From positions 8,774,001 through 8,838,000 of the forward strand of contig NC_044009.1 of NCBI RefSeq assembly GCF_900496995.4: a DNA stretch of 64,000 nt, written 5' to 3'. Position 1 is the first letter of the stretch. Each line of letters starts with the position of its first letter. The notes beneath the pieces were generated by a model, which was given only the letters and a program-made list of their open reading frames with translations, did no database searches and was not told the DNA's origin. The DNA is from Aquila chrysaetos chrysaetos. Its lineage: Eukaryota; Chordata; Aves; Accipitriformes; Accipitridae. Below, one piece after another: positions 43,901 through 58,900 of the stretch. The position numbers were made by a program, and so were the translations under genes.

Positions 43901-46900
43901 ATATCTATTGAATATAATTTATTCACATTTGAGGATTTAAAAATTTTTGTATGTAGTTCTGTTCCTTGCATTTAAAAAAGTTGCTGGTTCTTCCTTAGCA
44001 CAGCATCTAAGCATATCTGTAATCTCAAACCTTGTATTTACAGGACAGTCTGTTTCTGGGTCTGCAAAAAAAATTACGTAATTTAGTTCACATTCCTCAG
44101 TTTACATTTTTTTTATTCCAAATAACATTTTCTTTGCTTTAGGACATTGCTTCTTTCAGTCACTATGTATACATACACCTGTATATATATTTTTTTTCTA
44201 AATCTATATTAAAAAGAATTATAAATACACAAAAAATACACAGATACAAATAAGGTATTGTTTTCTCTGTACAGAAAAAAAATATAGCCAGATTGAGATA
44301 ATTTCCAACCAACCATGTTGTTAAGCTAAAAGCAAATTACCTTTGTTCCTTAGGAATGAGGTTTAACTGTTGGTATAGAAGTTAGAAAACCATGATTTTT
44401 AATTTGTAGAAGCTGAACATGTACTTTATTACAAGCCACAGAAATTCTGCATCCTGAAGTCTTTTTTTCTGGCTGCAAGAGGAGCGGGCTGGCCAGTTGA
44501 CTCTGGTTTGGTTGTCTGTGGGAGACTGACCTCATCCCTACCATGTGCTCCACCAGTTGGAGTATTGAGCCTTAACTGTGCAGGATTCGGTTGGTGTCTG
44601 TGTGGTGTGAGTGAGTCTGTGTGAGCGGGCTCTGCAGGTGCCTGTGGGTGTGGATGGAAGCTGAAGAGACTGAAGAAAGTAAAAATGCATGCTGAGAAGG
44701 TGGTGTGTGAAAGCTTTGCAAGGGCTGAGAGCTCCAGAGACTAGCAGTGCTGTTAAATTCGGGAAAAAAAAAAAAAAAAAGATAAAGCTGGGACACTAAT
44801 GGTCCACTGAACCTGTGCAAGGTCCCTAGCATCGACCGCGTGAGGCTCAGATGGCATCCACGTGTGCTGCTGGATACGCTTGAAGAGTACAGGATTATAT
44901 CTGCATCTGATGAAGGTGAGCACTGTCTGCAGGATTTCATGAACACCCATCCAGAAGCCACTGCGGTACAACCCTCCACCTCTGAGTAAATGGCTGGGGT
45001 TGGCCTCCCAGCTATTGCTCCAACCAGTAGCCAAGAGTGAGTGTGCGAGTGAGTAAGTGACTGTGTGGTGTGAACAGTTGCCTGCTAATAATAATATTAT
45101 ATTGGTCCTATCGATAACAGCAAAGACTAAAAGTTGTCTTCAGAAGTAGTGGTTGTGATCTGTCCAGCCCTCTGCCTTCAATCCCGTTTGGTAAAAGGGG
45201 ATGTACAACATGTGCATGATCAGTAACTGAAGTAAATGAAGAAAAATCGTTTACCCTTTAATACAGTGCAACATTCCCCCTTTTATTGCTCTTTACCTCT
45301 CTAAATAGTCTGAGGCCACCCAGCTGGAATAGCCACATGATGTCAAACAATCCCTCAAGCTGAGTGGTTAATATTAATAAATCTGCAGTTTATCTACAGC
45401 AAATTTGAGGGGAATTTTAATTCTCTAAGACGGCAGGATGAACGTTCACCAAAAATAAAAGCAAGTGTTTTCCTTTTGAAGGTTGAACAGCTCAAAGAGG
45501 AGATCTGTGAGTATCAGAAGAGTGAGAAGCAAGGACTTCCATTGCCTGCGCCAGCCGAGACTGAAGAAGTCGCTGCGTCCTCGCTGCAGGTATTTTCAAG
45601 GGCTTTTTGTTTGCCATTCTAGAAAGCAAATTGAGCAAACAGGCCCCCCTCTGCATTTCAGCCCCATGCCATAATTGAAGATGCGTGGCTTGTAGTGCAG
45701 AAACGCATGTGTTCTTCTTTCTATGTATGCATGAGTGCATCCTGTGCAGGTGTGATGTAGGATTTATGCTGGGCCTGACAAATACACTAATGTGTAGAGC
45801 ATGTCTCTTGGCGTAAGCCAATACCCACTAGTGCCTTCACATTATTATGGGTCTTGGGTGGGTTTTGCTCCTATGGCCAGTGGATCATCTAATGCAGATA
45901 GATGTAGATGATGTAGCTCATGTTTTCTGGTTGTCCTGTTTATTTATGAGAGACTCCGGTAGCTTTGGAATCACATTGTGCTAAGATTTCACTCTTAATT
46001 ATGTGCTAACTTTTCATTTTCTCTTGAGACACAAGGCACAATGGATGAAGGGAGGATTGAAGGAGACTGCGTTTCAGGCAAAGCTGGCTCAGATCAAGAA
46101 GACAGATATCAGGGTAGTGAAACATTTCATAAAAGGTGAGCAGTGTAGAAATCCTTCACCTGTTGTATTTTCACAGTGGCTTATCTGGCACTCTGGTTGC
46201 TGGTATTCTGTCTTGCAGGGTGGATTTAAGTATTGGATTCTTTAGAATACTCTTTGGTACTACCTTTGTTCCTCTGCTCCCAAATCAGAAAGTTTGCAGG
46301 TAATGCAGTCCTGAGTGGGTCTGTAGCCTTTGGTATCAATAATGCGGGCTGTTTTCTGACACTTTCTCCAGTTTATGGCTTTCCTAGAAGAATAGGGTTG
46401 GGCTTTTGTGGCTCTCTGCAGACAACAGTGTTGTTTTCAAAACTGTTTTGCTGCTGGCAAGATTTCTCTGGATTTGGTTGCTGTCCAGGGGTGTACTAAA
46501 ACACTTGGCTTTCAAACTTAAATATGTAAACTGTGATTTTTAAGGGAAGTCAAAGCTTCGTTCTCCTGTGACCTGCTCAGGAAGCTGCTGTGCCTCTTCT
46601 AGCAGGTTCAAGGAGGAAAGGAGGTCTGATCCCATGTCATCCCTCTGACTCTCTTTCCCTTCAAATGCCCCAGCCTGTTTTTCCACCTCAAGCAGTTGAA
46701 TTTGCCATTGCCTCTCTGCTGTTAGCATCCTTGTGCCTGACCAGTTTTCTCCCCAGACCTTCATCATTTCTTGTGTAGAGCCTGTCACCACTAATTCCCG
46801 TGTATCGCCACCTAAATAAGAGCAGGCACAGGTCATGCTGGATGTGAGACTCAAAATTAGCAGGACAGAAATATTCCATAGTGAAAAACACAATGGCTTT

Positions 46901-49900
46901 TCCTCACCAGTGGTAAGCAGTTTGGATGTGTGTCAGTGCATTTACATAGCAGTTCTAGCCTTGGTGATGTCGGTCTTTGGTGTGTAGGTGCCGAGAGGCG
47001 ATTGAAAACATCGAGGGCAGGAATTCACAGCTCCTTCACAAGCTGCAAAAACTGAAGCAGGAGCACGAAGATTTGGTTGAGTGCAATGAAGAGCTGGAAT
47101 CAATTCTGGGAGAGACACAGATCCAAACCAAGCAGGAGAAGGAACAGTTTGAGAGTGAGGTGGAGGGACTTCAGTGGAAAGTAAGTAAGGAATGGAAGAA
47201 ATATGGTTTGGTTTTGTTTAATTCTAGCTGCTTTTCTCTCTGCATATTGATTAGTAAAATAAAATGATGTTTGACCTAAAGCTGCATGCTGCTTTGTTTA
47301 GTTTGACAAGAAATACAACTAGCAAAACCTGCCAGCTTCAGAAAAAAGGGGAAAAGAAGGAAAAAAATCCAGCAGTGAGTAAATGATGCTTGCTTGGAGG
47401 TACAGATTTCCCCAGTGTCACAGCAGCATTGTCTTTTCCAGCTCCTGTCCCCACTCCTTGGTGCTTGGGCAAGCAGAGTTAACTAGCTAACGTACCTCCT
47501 GCATCCACAGGAGTGAGATCAGGCAACGCTCTCCTCCCATACAGCCTTTCTGTATGTGTGGGCTGTGCACCCTTCAGTTTCTTGGCTGAGCTGAAGCAAA
47601 GCCTTTTAGTTTCAAATTCAAGTTGCATCTTTTTTCTCTGGAGCTATTTCTTCTGAAGCTTTTGTAGCTTAGAAGCTCTGATTTCCCCTGAGAGGCTGTC
47701 TTAGATGGCATCAGTGCTCCTGACGGACTTCAGCGTTGGTCTCCTGCAGGAACTTCTTTTCCGTGTTGGATGGTTGTTTCTTCTGCCTGTGGTTCCTGCT
47801 GAAGAGCAAGTTCCAGGAAGCCCCAAGTCCTCCTGAGGCTCAGAAGAGAGGCAAGAGGTTTTCCTGAAGCCCGTGAGTTGTCCCTTAACCTGGCACCCAT
47901 GATAGAAGTCCACGCTTTGACTTGAATCCCTAACCCCTCTCCAGACCTGTCCAACGGATGAAAATGGTCAATGTGGAACACTGATGCTCCTTAATCCCAG
48001 GAAAGGTCACCAGTTAAGCATGCTGGTGACAAAGGATTGCACTTCTGGCTTTTCCCCAAGCACAGCATCTTGGAGACCTGTCAGCCCGTGTGGCAAACAC
48101 CAAGGCACTTCTGGGTGTGGGGGGCCAGGATCTACACTGTGTGGGGACATCCCTGCTGAAAATACTGAATTTGGGGGGACAGTGAGTTTCCCTCATCACC
48201 TGCTGTCTCTTGCTGCAGCATCTGCTGTTGAATGGGGCAGGCATGGCTGGACACATCTTTCTGAAGAGCTGTGATAAGCTGATCAAGAAGAGAAGCTGGA
48301 GAAGCTCTGCTCAATCTTGATCAAGATATGATCTCACTAGTCTCTTCCTAACCTGTGTCCTGCTTGATTTTGGGCACTCCCAACCCAGGGCAGTCTGAAT
48401 CTTTTCCTGTTAATAGGACAAGACCATTCAGATCATCCTTTGACTTTAGGAGGTTGATAGAAAGTCTTTGTTGTTTCCGCTCATTTGCATGTGAGGGAAC
48501 CTCTGGGAAATTGCAGATGTGAAGCACCATGTTGATTATCTGGTTTACCAGAACCGTGGCAACATTAGATGTCTTCTTGCAACACCTGGAGAGCCATCTC
48601 CATCCATGTTTTAAGCAAAGATTAAGTTATTGCTGAAGCTTCTCAGCCTGATGCTGCCTTTGTCAGAGTGGTCTTTGGCCTCAATTTACTGCATGGACTC
48701 TCCATCCCTCTGGACGTCGCTCTGTGAGGAGCACCTGCACTTTACAGACTGGTTTGTCACTGCTTGCCCCCAGGGAACATACCGTTTGCAGCATTTGCGC
48801 AGCATCACTACCAGGGCACATGATCCCTTGCAGACAGGGCAGCTGAAGAATTTATAGCCAGAGGGAACAAAGGAAGCCAGAAATTGGTCTTGCTAGATGG
48901 GTAGGTGGGCTTCTCCCCCAAAAGGCTGGCTGAGGAGGTCTTTTCCTTTGGCTGAAGCCCTGCAGCTTGGCCAAAAGCTCTTCCTTCCTTGGGCTGAGTT
49001 GCCCTCTCCCCTCTGAGGTTGAGATGCTCTCTGCAGTGATCGTGGTCCTGGACTGCCATGCAGCAGGGCCAGTCTGCAGTGTCCCTAGAGGACCTTGGGT
49101 TTCTGAGGTGAGAAGGAAAGGCACGTAGAGGTTTTCAGTCAGGAGTAAGCGGTGCTTGGATATGTCCGTACGCTTGCTGTTGTGTTAAAACATGATGTAG
49201 GAAATAGTACAAGTGTGAAGGCGTATCCCATGTGAATGCTGAAGCAGCCACACATCTCCAAGATGAATTGTTCAAAGGAAGAAAAGATGAATTACTTGTC
49301 AGTAGCCTCTGGCTGTGAGAAAGAAGTCTCTAAATACAGTGAAACAGACTGAAGGCATGTTCAAATACCTTAATGAAGGATGCCAGCAGACATCATGTTT
49401 CTAAGTGTGTAGCTGAGAAGCCAAGGGCAGGCTCTCTGATGGGAATGGCAAAAGGTCTGTCCACCATGACTGTGCTTTTGTTTAAGTCGGGGTTTGTTCA
49501 GCACACACTAAAATGTTTCCCACTTTCTCACTGAAGTAGAATAAACACAACCCTCCACAAATCAAAGAAGATGCACTTTAAGTTGGAGAAATCCCTTTTT
49601 TGCTCAGTGCGTTCTTAAACAGATCCCTGGGAGCGCTGCTTTGGGGGATGCAGGGTGAGCACAGCAGGGAGTGCCGAGTAGCCAGGGAGATGCAAGGCAT
49701 TTTGGCTGGCATGAGCTTGGCAGCTGCTGTAGCTGAAAAAGGGGCAGAAATGCGGCGGGGCGGAGGAGAGACAGGCGGATTACAGGATGGAAAAGGAGGT
49801 GGGTTAACCCTTGGTTAGATCCAGCATCTGCTCAGATGAAGGGCTGCAGAGCTGCATCCTTCATCTCCAAGGGGCTTTTGGGTGCCTTGGAGGTAATGAG

Positions 49901-52900
49901 GGAAGGACTGCATGAAGACAGGTGTGCTGGAGCCTGGAGAAAGCAGCGCTGCTGGGTGTTTGCCAGCCTGCCCCATGTGAGAAAGAGTTGGAAGTCTTTT
50001 CTGGTTTGGCACGCCTACAAAAATCTTGGCTGATTAGGCCACTGACTCGGAACGAGGACACCGGGATACAATGTGAGTATTGTTCTGACATTGGCATGAG
50101 ACTTACGAGCGCAACTTAAATGCTTAAAAGTTAGCGGCTTGGAGGAAAAATAAGCAAAATGATGGAAATGCATAGCTGGGTGTCAACTTCATGACCAAAA
50201 GTTGGCTGGGAGGTGGGGAGGGAGGTGTATTTTGCCTTTGAAAGCCCTTCCAGAACTCCAAAGTCATGTTGAACCCCAAACTATCATCTAGTCACGCAAG
50301 AGGAAGGGGGTTTATTGCTCTCTAGCTCTTCTGCAAGAGGCCTGGGTGTTTCACCCCACCGATTTGCTTTTAACACCTAGGTTGGGTAACATCATCTGTT
50401 TTAGAAAGCAGTATCACAGCAGCTTTCCTCTGTTAGAGATTATTCCTTGCTGGGAGCCTCAAGAGAGCCATCTTGTGCCTGAAGCCTGGCAGTGAAAGCA
50501 AAACTCCTGGGCTTTGATGTGCTGCTTTGTAATAATTTTAAACGGACTGGGATTGGCAGAGACTTGGCACATCTTTGGCTTTGGCTTCCCATTGGAAAGG
50601 AATGAAAAATGATCTGCGAATGAGTGCAAAGGAAGGAGGGTGAGAAGGGCATAAGGCATCTTAAATGCTTCACCATACACTCATCTGTATTGAGTGGGGC
50701 TTGAATGGGTATGGGGGTATGCTGTGTACAGATTAAGCTGTAATTCATCTGCAGCTGGACTTCATCTCCTTCCAGTGTCCCTGCTCACTCTGCAGCCTTG
50801 TTCATTGAAAGCCCAGCTCAGGCAGTTGGGGAGGCCAGCTTGGTGGTTTAGAAGTAAGAAAACCAGCACAAACTTTCTTCCAAGCATAAGGAGCTGAAAC
50901 GAAAGGCTGCTGAATGCTGCGCTGGCTGGCAGTGGAGCAGAGTGGCTGTGAGTGGCGAGACTCGGATTTTGCAAAAGGGTCTGCAGGAACCGTAATGGGG
51001 AGGAGAAGCTGGACTGCTCCTAGCTCCTTTAAGCCCTTTAAAACTGCAGGACTAATAGTCATTCCCACGAGATCCTCCACAAGGGTACACGCCTTGGGGT
51101 GGGGGGGGAGGGGATGGTGCAGATGCAGAGTGAGCACTTGTCCAGACAAACTCTTGCCTGCCAGCAGAAGCACGGAGGTCAGCTTTTTGCTGGCTTAAGT
51201 TGAGAGTCCTCAGAGCCTTGCAAGAGGGAGTTACAGCCTCCTTTGAGTGGTGGAGGGACCAGGACAAGTCCTGGTGGACCAGGTCCAACATCTGCTTGGA
51301 TGAGATCAGCTGCTGGGCAGTGGGTACTGCAACAGCATGGGAAAGGAGGATGGCCTGTGATACAAATCAGGGTCTCGTAGGGTCCTCCGTGTTGGGAGAG
51401 CAGCATGTAGAAGGCTCACAAGCTGTGGAGGCGTTGAATTTTCACCATAAGTCTGGGTCGTTTCTCTCCTTTTGTGGAGTAGGGTTCTTTCATTTTCTGA
51501 CTTGGCCTTGGATGGCTGCTTCACCCTTTGAAGCAGCAGGATGAAAGATGTGAGCTGGAGCTAGCCCATGCTGGCAACTGTCCACATCTCCTCCTACTCC
51601 TTGCTTCCAAACATGGGGCTTATTCTGTAATAGCAGCACAAGGAGCAATTTAGTAGTAATTGTGCATTTAGTACTAGTTGTGAGTACTGGTTTGGTTTTA
51701 ATTTGTGGTTTGTCTATGTTAAGATCACAAGTTTAGAAACAGAGTTACTTGAAGTGCAGAAGAACAAAACTGAGATGAGTGGGGAAGAGCAGGCATCGTC
51801 TGGAGCACAAGAGATGCAAGAGGTAAGAGGTTTTTCTTGGGAAAGAAATTGTTTTGTTTAGAAATATATCAAATGAGCATCTCCTGTGAATGCACTTTGT
51901 CACCATCTTTTGAATATTTGTAGCCCATCAGCTCATGCAAGACAGATGGATATCTTGGGAGGAAAGTAGCTAACATGCCAATATGATCTCCATGATAACT
52001 CGTCTCTCTTATGAGATTGTCTTGCCTTCAGCACTGCAAGCTGAGGAGCTTGTTCTCTCCCTGGCGAGAATGAAGGGTTTACACATGTGAAGGTGCTTGA
52101 CTCTTGTTTAGGGTTTAGTGAAACCTAGGCAGTGTGTAGGTACATTTACAAGGCTGTTTCCCAGCTGGTTTGGGGCTGACTTTGCGGTCGATTTGTTCCT
52201 TGCCAGCCAGTTGGATCTGCCAGTTGTCTAAGCCAGACGGAGCTCATTACATGTGGGAGATGACCTTCCCAAGGTATGTTGGGTCAGGTGGAGGCTCCAG
52301 GCCTTCAGAGATGTCCAGCCAGCCCTGCATATAAGGTATGGGAATCCTGCTGGCAACTTTTGAGAACCGTTTTCCCCAGCCTTGTTTTCCTAGAAGACAC
52401 ATTTTCTGCAATTTGTTTCTCTTTTGCTAGAATAAATGTCATTGTGGAAGTGACTCTTAATTTTGTTTGTTTCAGATGCTGGAAAGTTGTCAGGAAACAA
52501 TAGAAAAGTTGGGAAGTCAGCTGGGAGAGCGGAGACAACGGAGAAAGCAACTTGCATCTGAGCTTGAACTGTTACGAGAAGATCTGAAGGCTGAGAAGAA
52601 GGTATTGGGCAGCCAAGTACATATAGCTCCTACAGTGGGACTCCCTGCAGGAGGCTTGCCTTTTGTGACTCCATAAAACAGCCCCAGTTGCCCCCCAAGT
52701 GTGTTCTTTGACTTCTCTTGATGCATTTCTCTAGTCCAGCCAGTTTCAAAGCTTCTTTGGTAGATGGTTTTAAATCCATCTGCTTTAATGGAACCATGTC
52801 TAACTCTGTAATTTATTTTTCCTTTCAGTGAATCTAATAACAAAACAGTAATTCAAACTTTGTAGCCAAAGCCCCCTTCTCTAGAGGGCAGAGTGGAAGT

Positions 52901-55900
52901 TTTCAGACTTAGGTATTTATTGCAGAGTTATTTGTGACCATAAGACTCATGACCATGAACTGTCATCTCTCTGTGTCACAACATGGCAGGGTACTTGTAG
53001 ATTTGAGCCAAGACCTCCCTGCAGAGCAACATCATGGTTACCTGTTAGCAACGACTGCTGTTTAACATGGGTCCCCTTTAATATTAATAGTATTCTTTCT
53101 TAACCAGAATATGGTGTGATAAGAAGTCAGAATACCTAAGAGTCAGAGAAGTCTACATGAACAGCTTGTGGGGATCCCAGCGCTGCCTTTTGTTACATGC
53201 CCTAAGGACCTCAGTACACTTTGCTTGAAGCAATTTCACTGCTAGATAGACTTCTTGGAGGTTTATATCTGCTGGGAGAGTTGCTGGTGCTCTTGTCTTC
53301 CAGTTGGGCCATAGAGGAGAGAGAGCGTATGATGCCAGCAAAATTGCACAAGGACTGGTGCAGACATAGGCAGGAATATAGGCTGAAAATTAGGCTGAAA
53401 ATTCAGGAGAGCTGCAGATCTGTGGCCTGGATCAGGCAGACAAGGGGGACCTGAGGGAGGCTGGCAAAGGGGGGGTTACATTTATTACAAACCCCATTTT
53501 TCAGCATTCTGAGAGGCCTTAAACCAGCTGTGAGTCCTGAAACTCTGAAAGTCCTGAACTGTTGGCACAACTGCACATACACAAGAGTCTCACTGGAGGA
53601 ACAGTGGCATCTAGAGGACAGGATTTTTGTAGGGCTGTTAGGCAACAAATTCACATTGTAAAAGCTTGGGATGCAGACCAAGCCTTGCTGAAGGGTGGTT
53701 TAGCAAGGGGATAGGTCAGTCTATGAATACGCACATGAAAAGGAATTATCTGATTTGGGGGATGATGGGGAAAACAAGAAGAGTCACTCTTTAACCTTTG
53801 CACCCCAATAATTCAATCTACTCACAATCCGGGGACCTTTTAATCAAAATCATACATTCCTGTAAGTTTGGTTGTAATTCAGCTACCAGTTGCCTGGTGG
53901 TTTTGCCTAAGGAGAGGACTATATTTCCATAAAAGGGACCACGAGATGAAATCCAGTGGCCTGCATTAGACTGTAACAGTCTCTAAAATAGAGGACTTTG
54001 CATGTGTTTGGTGGGATTCCTGCCTTCACAAATGTGTTCATTCCCTTTTGATAGAGCAGCTGTGTTGAGACAAATTGTTTACCAACACAGTGCTGGAAAT
54101 TAGCTTGGCATGAAATCATTGGGTTCTCATGGGTGATACACACCCAGAGGTCAAGATTTGAGGTTGTTCAATGTTGTCAGGATGTCCAACGCATAGAATG
54201 GGCGAGTAAATTGGATAGTATTTTTGTTCTTGTAAATTTTAATGATGTGCTATGAACTGATGCTATGCAAAGAGCTCTTCGCATTTGTTTGGAACTCTCT
54301 TCTTGTTTTTTAAGAGGTTTTTGGACATTTGAGAGGAGAAAGCTTTTTCTGAGCTTGTAGTTAGGAGTATATTATGTCTGCTAACTGCTGTGGTTTTCAC
54401 ACTGGGGTTGCCTGACTCAAAATTGGAGTTTACGAGCCATTGTAATACTTCCCGAGTCTCCAAAGAACATCAGCAAGCAGGGCTCTTATTAATGTATCCC
54501 ATGAGAAGCTACAAAAAGATAATGCTTTGTTAGATACAGGAGTGAGAAATGTAAAGAAATCCCCGTTCTGGTGTCTGATGCAGACAGAAGCTGTGTATGT
54601 TGCTCAAATGTAAGTAAATTTATCTTGGTGTAGATAAGCATTTTTCTTTGAAGGATTTGGATTTACCACTGCTTAGCAGGAGATATTAGTCTCGGTAGAT
54701 TCTGGTTCTAATCCAGTCTGGGAGTTCCTGTGTCCTTATGCACTCCTTGTGCCTTCCTTTCTTGCCCCTTTTATTTTCTTGGCATCTTCTCTCCGTGTCT
54801 CAGGTTTTGGGTCTGCCATTGCCTGGTGTTGAGGCATGAGGTAACATTGGACATGGAGAGCAGCTATCCGTAGAAAGTTATTTTGGGTTGACTTGGATGG
54901 AGGATGCTCTCTGCGTGAGACAGCTGAATGTGCACCTTGTGCTCATCCTGTTTTCCCACGAGTTGCTAGTTTTGTAAAGAGATATGGCACATGATATAAA
55001 GCCCTGAGAACTATAGATGGGCAACAGAAGGATGAAATCAAATAAAGAAATGTGATTTGATGATAGTTCACATGCAGCTACTTCCCATGCAGAAAAAAGA
55101 ACTTGCATCTGTATCTTCAAGGGTGAAGAACTACAATAATTTAGCTACAGAATCACAAGCCATGTCTTGAATTCCCCAGATTGCCTTATACTGCTCAAAA
55201 GGTTTCCATGAGACCAAAGAAAATCAAAGTCGTGGTGTTTTCTGACCTTACAGGTCTCTGAACTCCTACAAGAAAGAGAACAGATTAACAAACTCGAGCA
55301 GAAACATGAAGATCTATGTACTGATGAAAAGATGTGTGAAGAACAGATGGCTAAAGTAGTATTTTTGGAAGAACAGATCAAAAACTTGAGGGATGAACAA
55401 GAACTGCTCTGGTAAACCTTAACGAGGCCTGTGCTACTTTCTGCCCCTTACCTCTGCTGACTAATTTTTTTAGTCTTTTAAAGATGCCCGTAGTGCTGCT
55501 TCTGGCAAAAATGGGCACAGCAGCTTTGTGTCTTCCTTTTTGAGTAATCATCTCTCTGTAGAGATTTTGGTGAATAAGCATTTCCCTTAGTGGCATCATG
55601 ATCAGTCAGGAGTAAACCTCTTTTTTCCTGCAGCTACTCTAGTTTCTGAATGGCATAAATGAGAGCTGTCCTTAGGATGAGGCTTTTTCTCTTGGGGTGA
55701 GGTAGTATTTGGACTAACATGGTCCCAAAAAGATCCCATCATGGTCTTGGGCTCCTTGGGGCTAACTGCTGCCAGCAGCTGATATACATCCTGCTGTGGA
55801 TTTCAGTTGTCCTTGGAGGGCAGGTGTCAGTAGGCATCAGGGTTGTAAATAAAGCTCTTACAGGTCCCCTGACTCCCCTTCTTCAGTAGAGCAATACAAA

Positions 55901-58900
55901 TTTGGAGTTGGAGCATCCATGCTCAGGCTCTCATTAGTAACTAAAAGCTTGGATTAAATCCAGTATAGTTACAGTCAGTTTGATTACCTGGATAACTAGG
56001 TACTGAGATAAAGTAAAACCAGGATAAGACAGGTAGGTTGGCTTATGAGGACATACAGTTTGGATTGAGATAAGTGAGACAGCTTGATTGGGAGACCTGA
56101 GCCCATACTTCTGTACAGCGAGGTGTTATGCGAGTGCTTCCGTGCTGCTTGTGAGTGCAGACCTGCTCATGTGGCCCCATACGAATATTTCCTTAGCCAG
56201 CAGTTAACCTACTCATGAATGACTGAGAGTTGACCCTTTGGACACATGTTTTTTTTGTGGGTCAGTGTCCAGGGGAGAGTGACCCTTGCCCGGAACTGCT
56301 AGACCCAGGATTAAATCCCCTTTGGAGCCTTCCGAGACACTTGGGCGTTGCCTTGAGTGTTTCATTGGACTCTTGTATTCCAAGTTTTTCCCCTTCAGAG
56401 GGTAGTTTTCCTTGGATGTGTATAGTTATCTCTCTCCTTTACTATTTCTCCTTCAAGTTCTGAATTACTAGAAAGCAACAAGAAGAGGGAGGAGCTAGAA
56501 AAGCAGCTAAAAGAGAGCAATGAAGAGAAACGGTTGTTACTGGAAGAAATTGCCCAGTTAAAACAAGATACCCTGACTACCCGGCAGCAGGGTGACAACA
56601 CGCTTGAAGAGGCTTTGAGGATGAATCAAGGCATGGCGCATAGAGATAACAGGTTTCTCGTGTTGCAGAGCTCTGCAGGCAGTTTAGATGGGAGCGTTAA
56701 ACAGGTATGGGCAGCTTTGCCATCTGCACCGTGCTTTCTTTTCACTAATTTAGTGGCAAAACCTAATTAAAGTGGACTGGAAGCCAGTCCTGTAGTGTTA
56801 GCACACAGCAGGGAGATGAGGCTGACTGATTTCCTTGTGGAAAATATTTGGAAATTAGGAATGTCATCACTTCCTTCTGTTGTGTTTTTGGACGTAGCGG
56901 GAACTTGGATAAACTGAATGGCCCCCTTAGTACACGTGAAAGAAATAAGTCATACAGTCCTTAAATGATGTTTTAAACCTTTTTGGAGCTCTTTCTCAAC
57001 ACCTTTTTGGAGTGTGAGTGACAGAGCTGGCTTGCTATTCCCACAGCGGTCTTGCTCTTGGTGTAGGCAGAAGCTGTTCATCTTCCCTGCTCCTCCTTGG
57101 GATTTTCTGCTTTTATGCTCCAGTGCTTGAACTCATCCCATAACTGCTGCCCTGCAGTGGCAGTTCACAAGCAGCTGGGTTTTGCTGCAGCCCTGTGCCC
57201 ATGGCTCAGTTACTCTCTCTAATTGTTTTACCAGCTGGCAGGCAAGACCCCTATTTGTCACTATGTTTAGCTGTGTTTTAAATGCAATTTGTTCACCTTT
57301 TGTACTGTGTGATCTAAAAAAAAAGAAAGGGAAGAGCAGCTAGCCCTGCCAAAAGGGGAAGAAAGGATGGGGAGCAAGGATTATATGCAAGAGTTTAGAA
57401 GAGAAGAGAGGACAGGGTGACCTGTAGGCAGGAGGGGGCGTGGAAAGGAGAGGATCAGAGTCATGCTGATACCAAGAAGCAGCAAATCTGTACAGTTAGA
57501 GCAGACCAAAGCAAGATACAAGGTGTAGAGGGGATGCTGAAAAGGATCCCAGTTGAAGCAGGTGGGGGGAAAAAAACCCATGAAACCTAACTGATCTTGA
57601 GGACAAATGACATTGCCTACAGTGCTGGATCAAGACTTCCCAGCTTGGGAATTTATCTGAGAAGGGAAGCTTGATGTTCAGTGGATTTCATCTGGTCCCA
57701 AGAACAGAGGATGAAGATGAAAAGCAGGAATGCAGGTGGCTGAAAGTGATGCTGGGAAGAAGCGTTTTGGTACACCAAACATGGGAAGAGCTTTTAGTCT
57801 GTGTACAGGGCACTTGCAAGAAAGTGGGTGAACCAAAGAGCTCAATTATCTTCTGAAAGCCATCATAGACCGTTGGTGATCACCTCATGGTGTCCAGGCT
57901 GCTGTTGCATTGTGCCAGTGTGTCCATTCCTTTACTGCTGCCAGGACTTCCCTTGTTTCTGCTGCCTCTGGGAGTTGCAGCTGGATGTGCCGCTCCTGCT
58001 TAGTTGCCTTAGTGAGACTCTGGCACAACAGTTAAGAAAAACCTGGATGGCTTTGCTTTTGTTTGACAGGTTAATTTTAAGAGGGATTTGTTCCCTCATC
58101 CAAGTTATTGCATCTTCTCCCTCAACCTCAAGAGTTGTATTGGCTTCTCTGAGGGGATGGACAGGGTAGGGAGCAGGATGTAGTGTGGGGGCAGAAGAAA
58201 TGCTGCCTGGCTTTACCACCCATCTTGCTACTTAAATGCCCTTAAATCCTAGTGGCATACTTCTACCCTTCTTAATTACTAGTCTTTATCTTTCCTTGAA
58301 GTTAATTTCCATGTAACCTTTGTCATTTTGCTGTTCCTACAGAGTCTGCCTGACGAGAGATTCCAGCAGCAGGAGGAAAAAATGCAGCAACTACGGCAGG
58401 ACTTGCGTCGAGTTCAGAACTTGTGCAGCTCAGCCGAGAGGGAGCTGAGATACGAAAGGGAGAAGAACGTCGACTTACAAAAGCAAAATCTCTTGCTCCA
58501 ACAGGAATGCACCAAGGTAGGAACAGAGCAGGGAGCACTGCTTGAAGAGAGCATCACTTCATTTTACAAGCTATGGGAGGTCTGAGGTGCTGATTTCAAC
58601 AGACTGAGCCTCATTTATGTTTGACTGTACAGTTCCTGGGGTCTCAAGTGTGCTCTTCCTCAGCTCCATGGAAATTGCACTGCCTCCAAATAAAACGTAC
58701 TGTACTCGCTCCCTGCATTTCTCTTTTATTCTTGTTCACTCTCTGGTAATCCTGTTGCCCTTTTCCTAATCAAGACATTTCAGGTGATATATGTTGACAT
58801 GCAAACTTGATTTCTTCTTTTGAAACTCAGGTCAAAGCTGAGCTGAAGCAAGCCCGGGCAAAACTCTCGGACACAACTGAAACATGCTCCTCTCTCTCAG

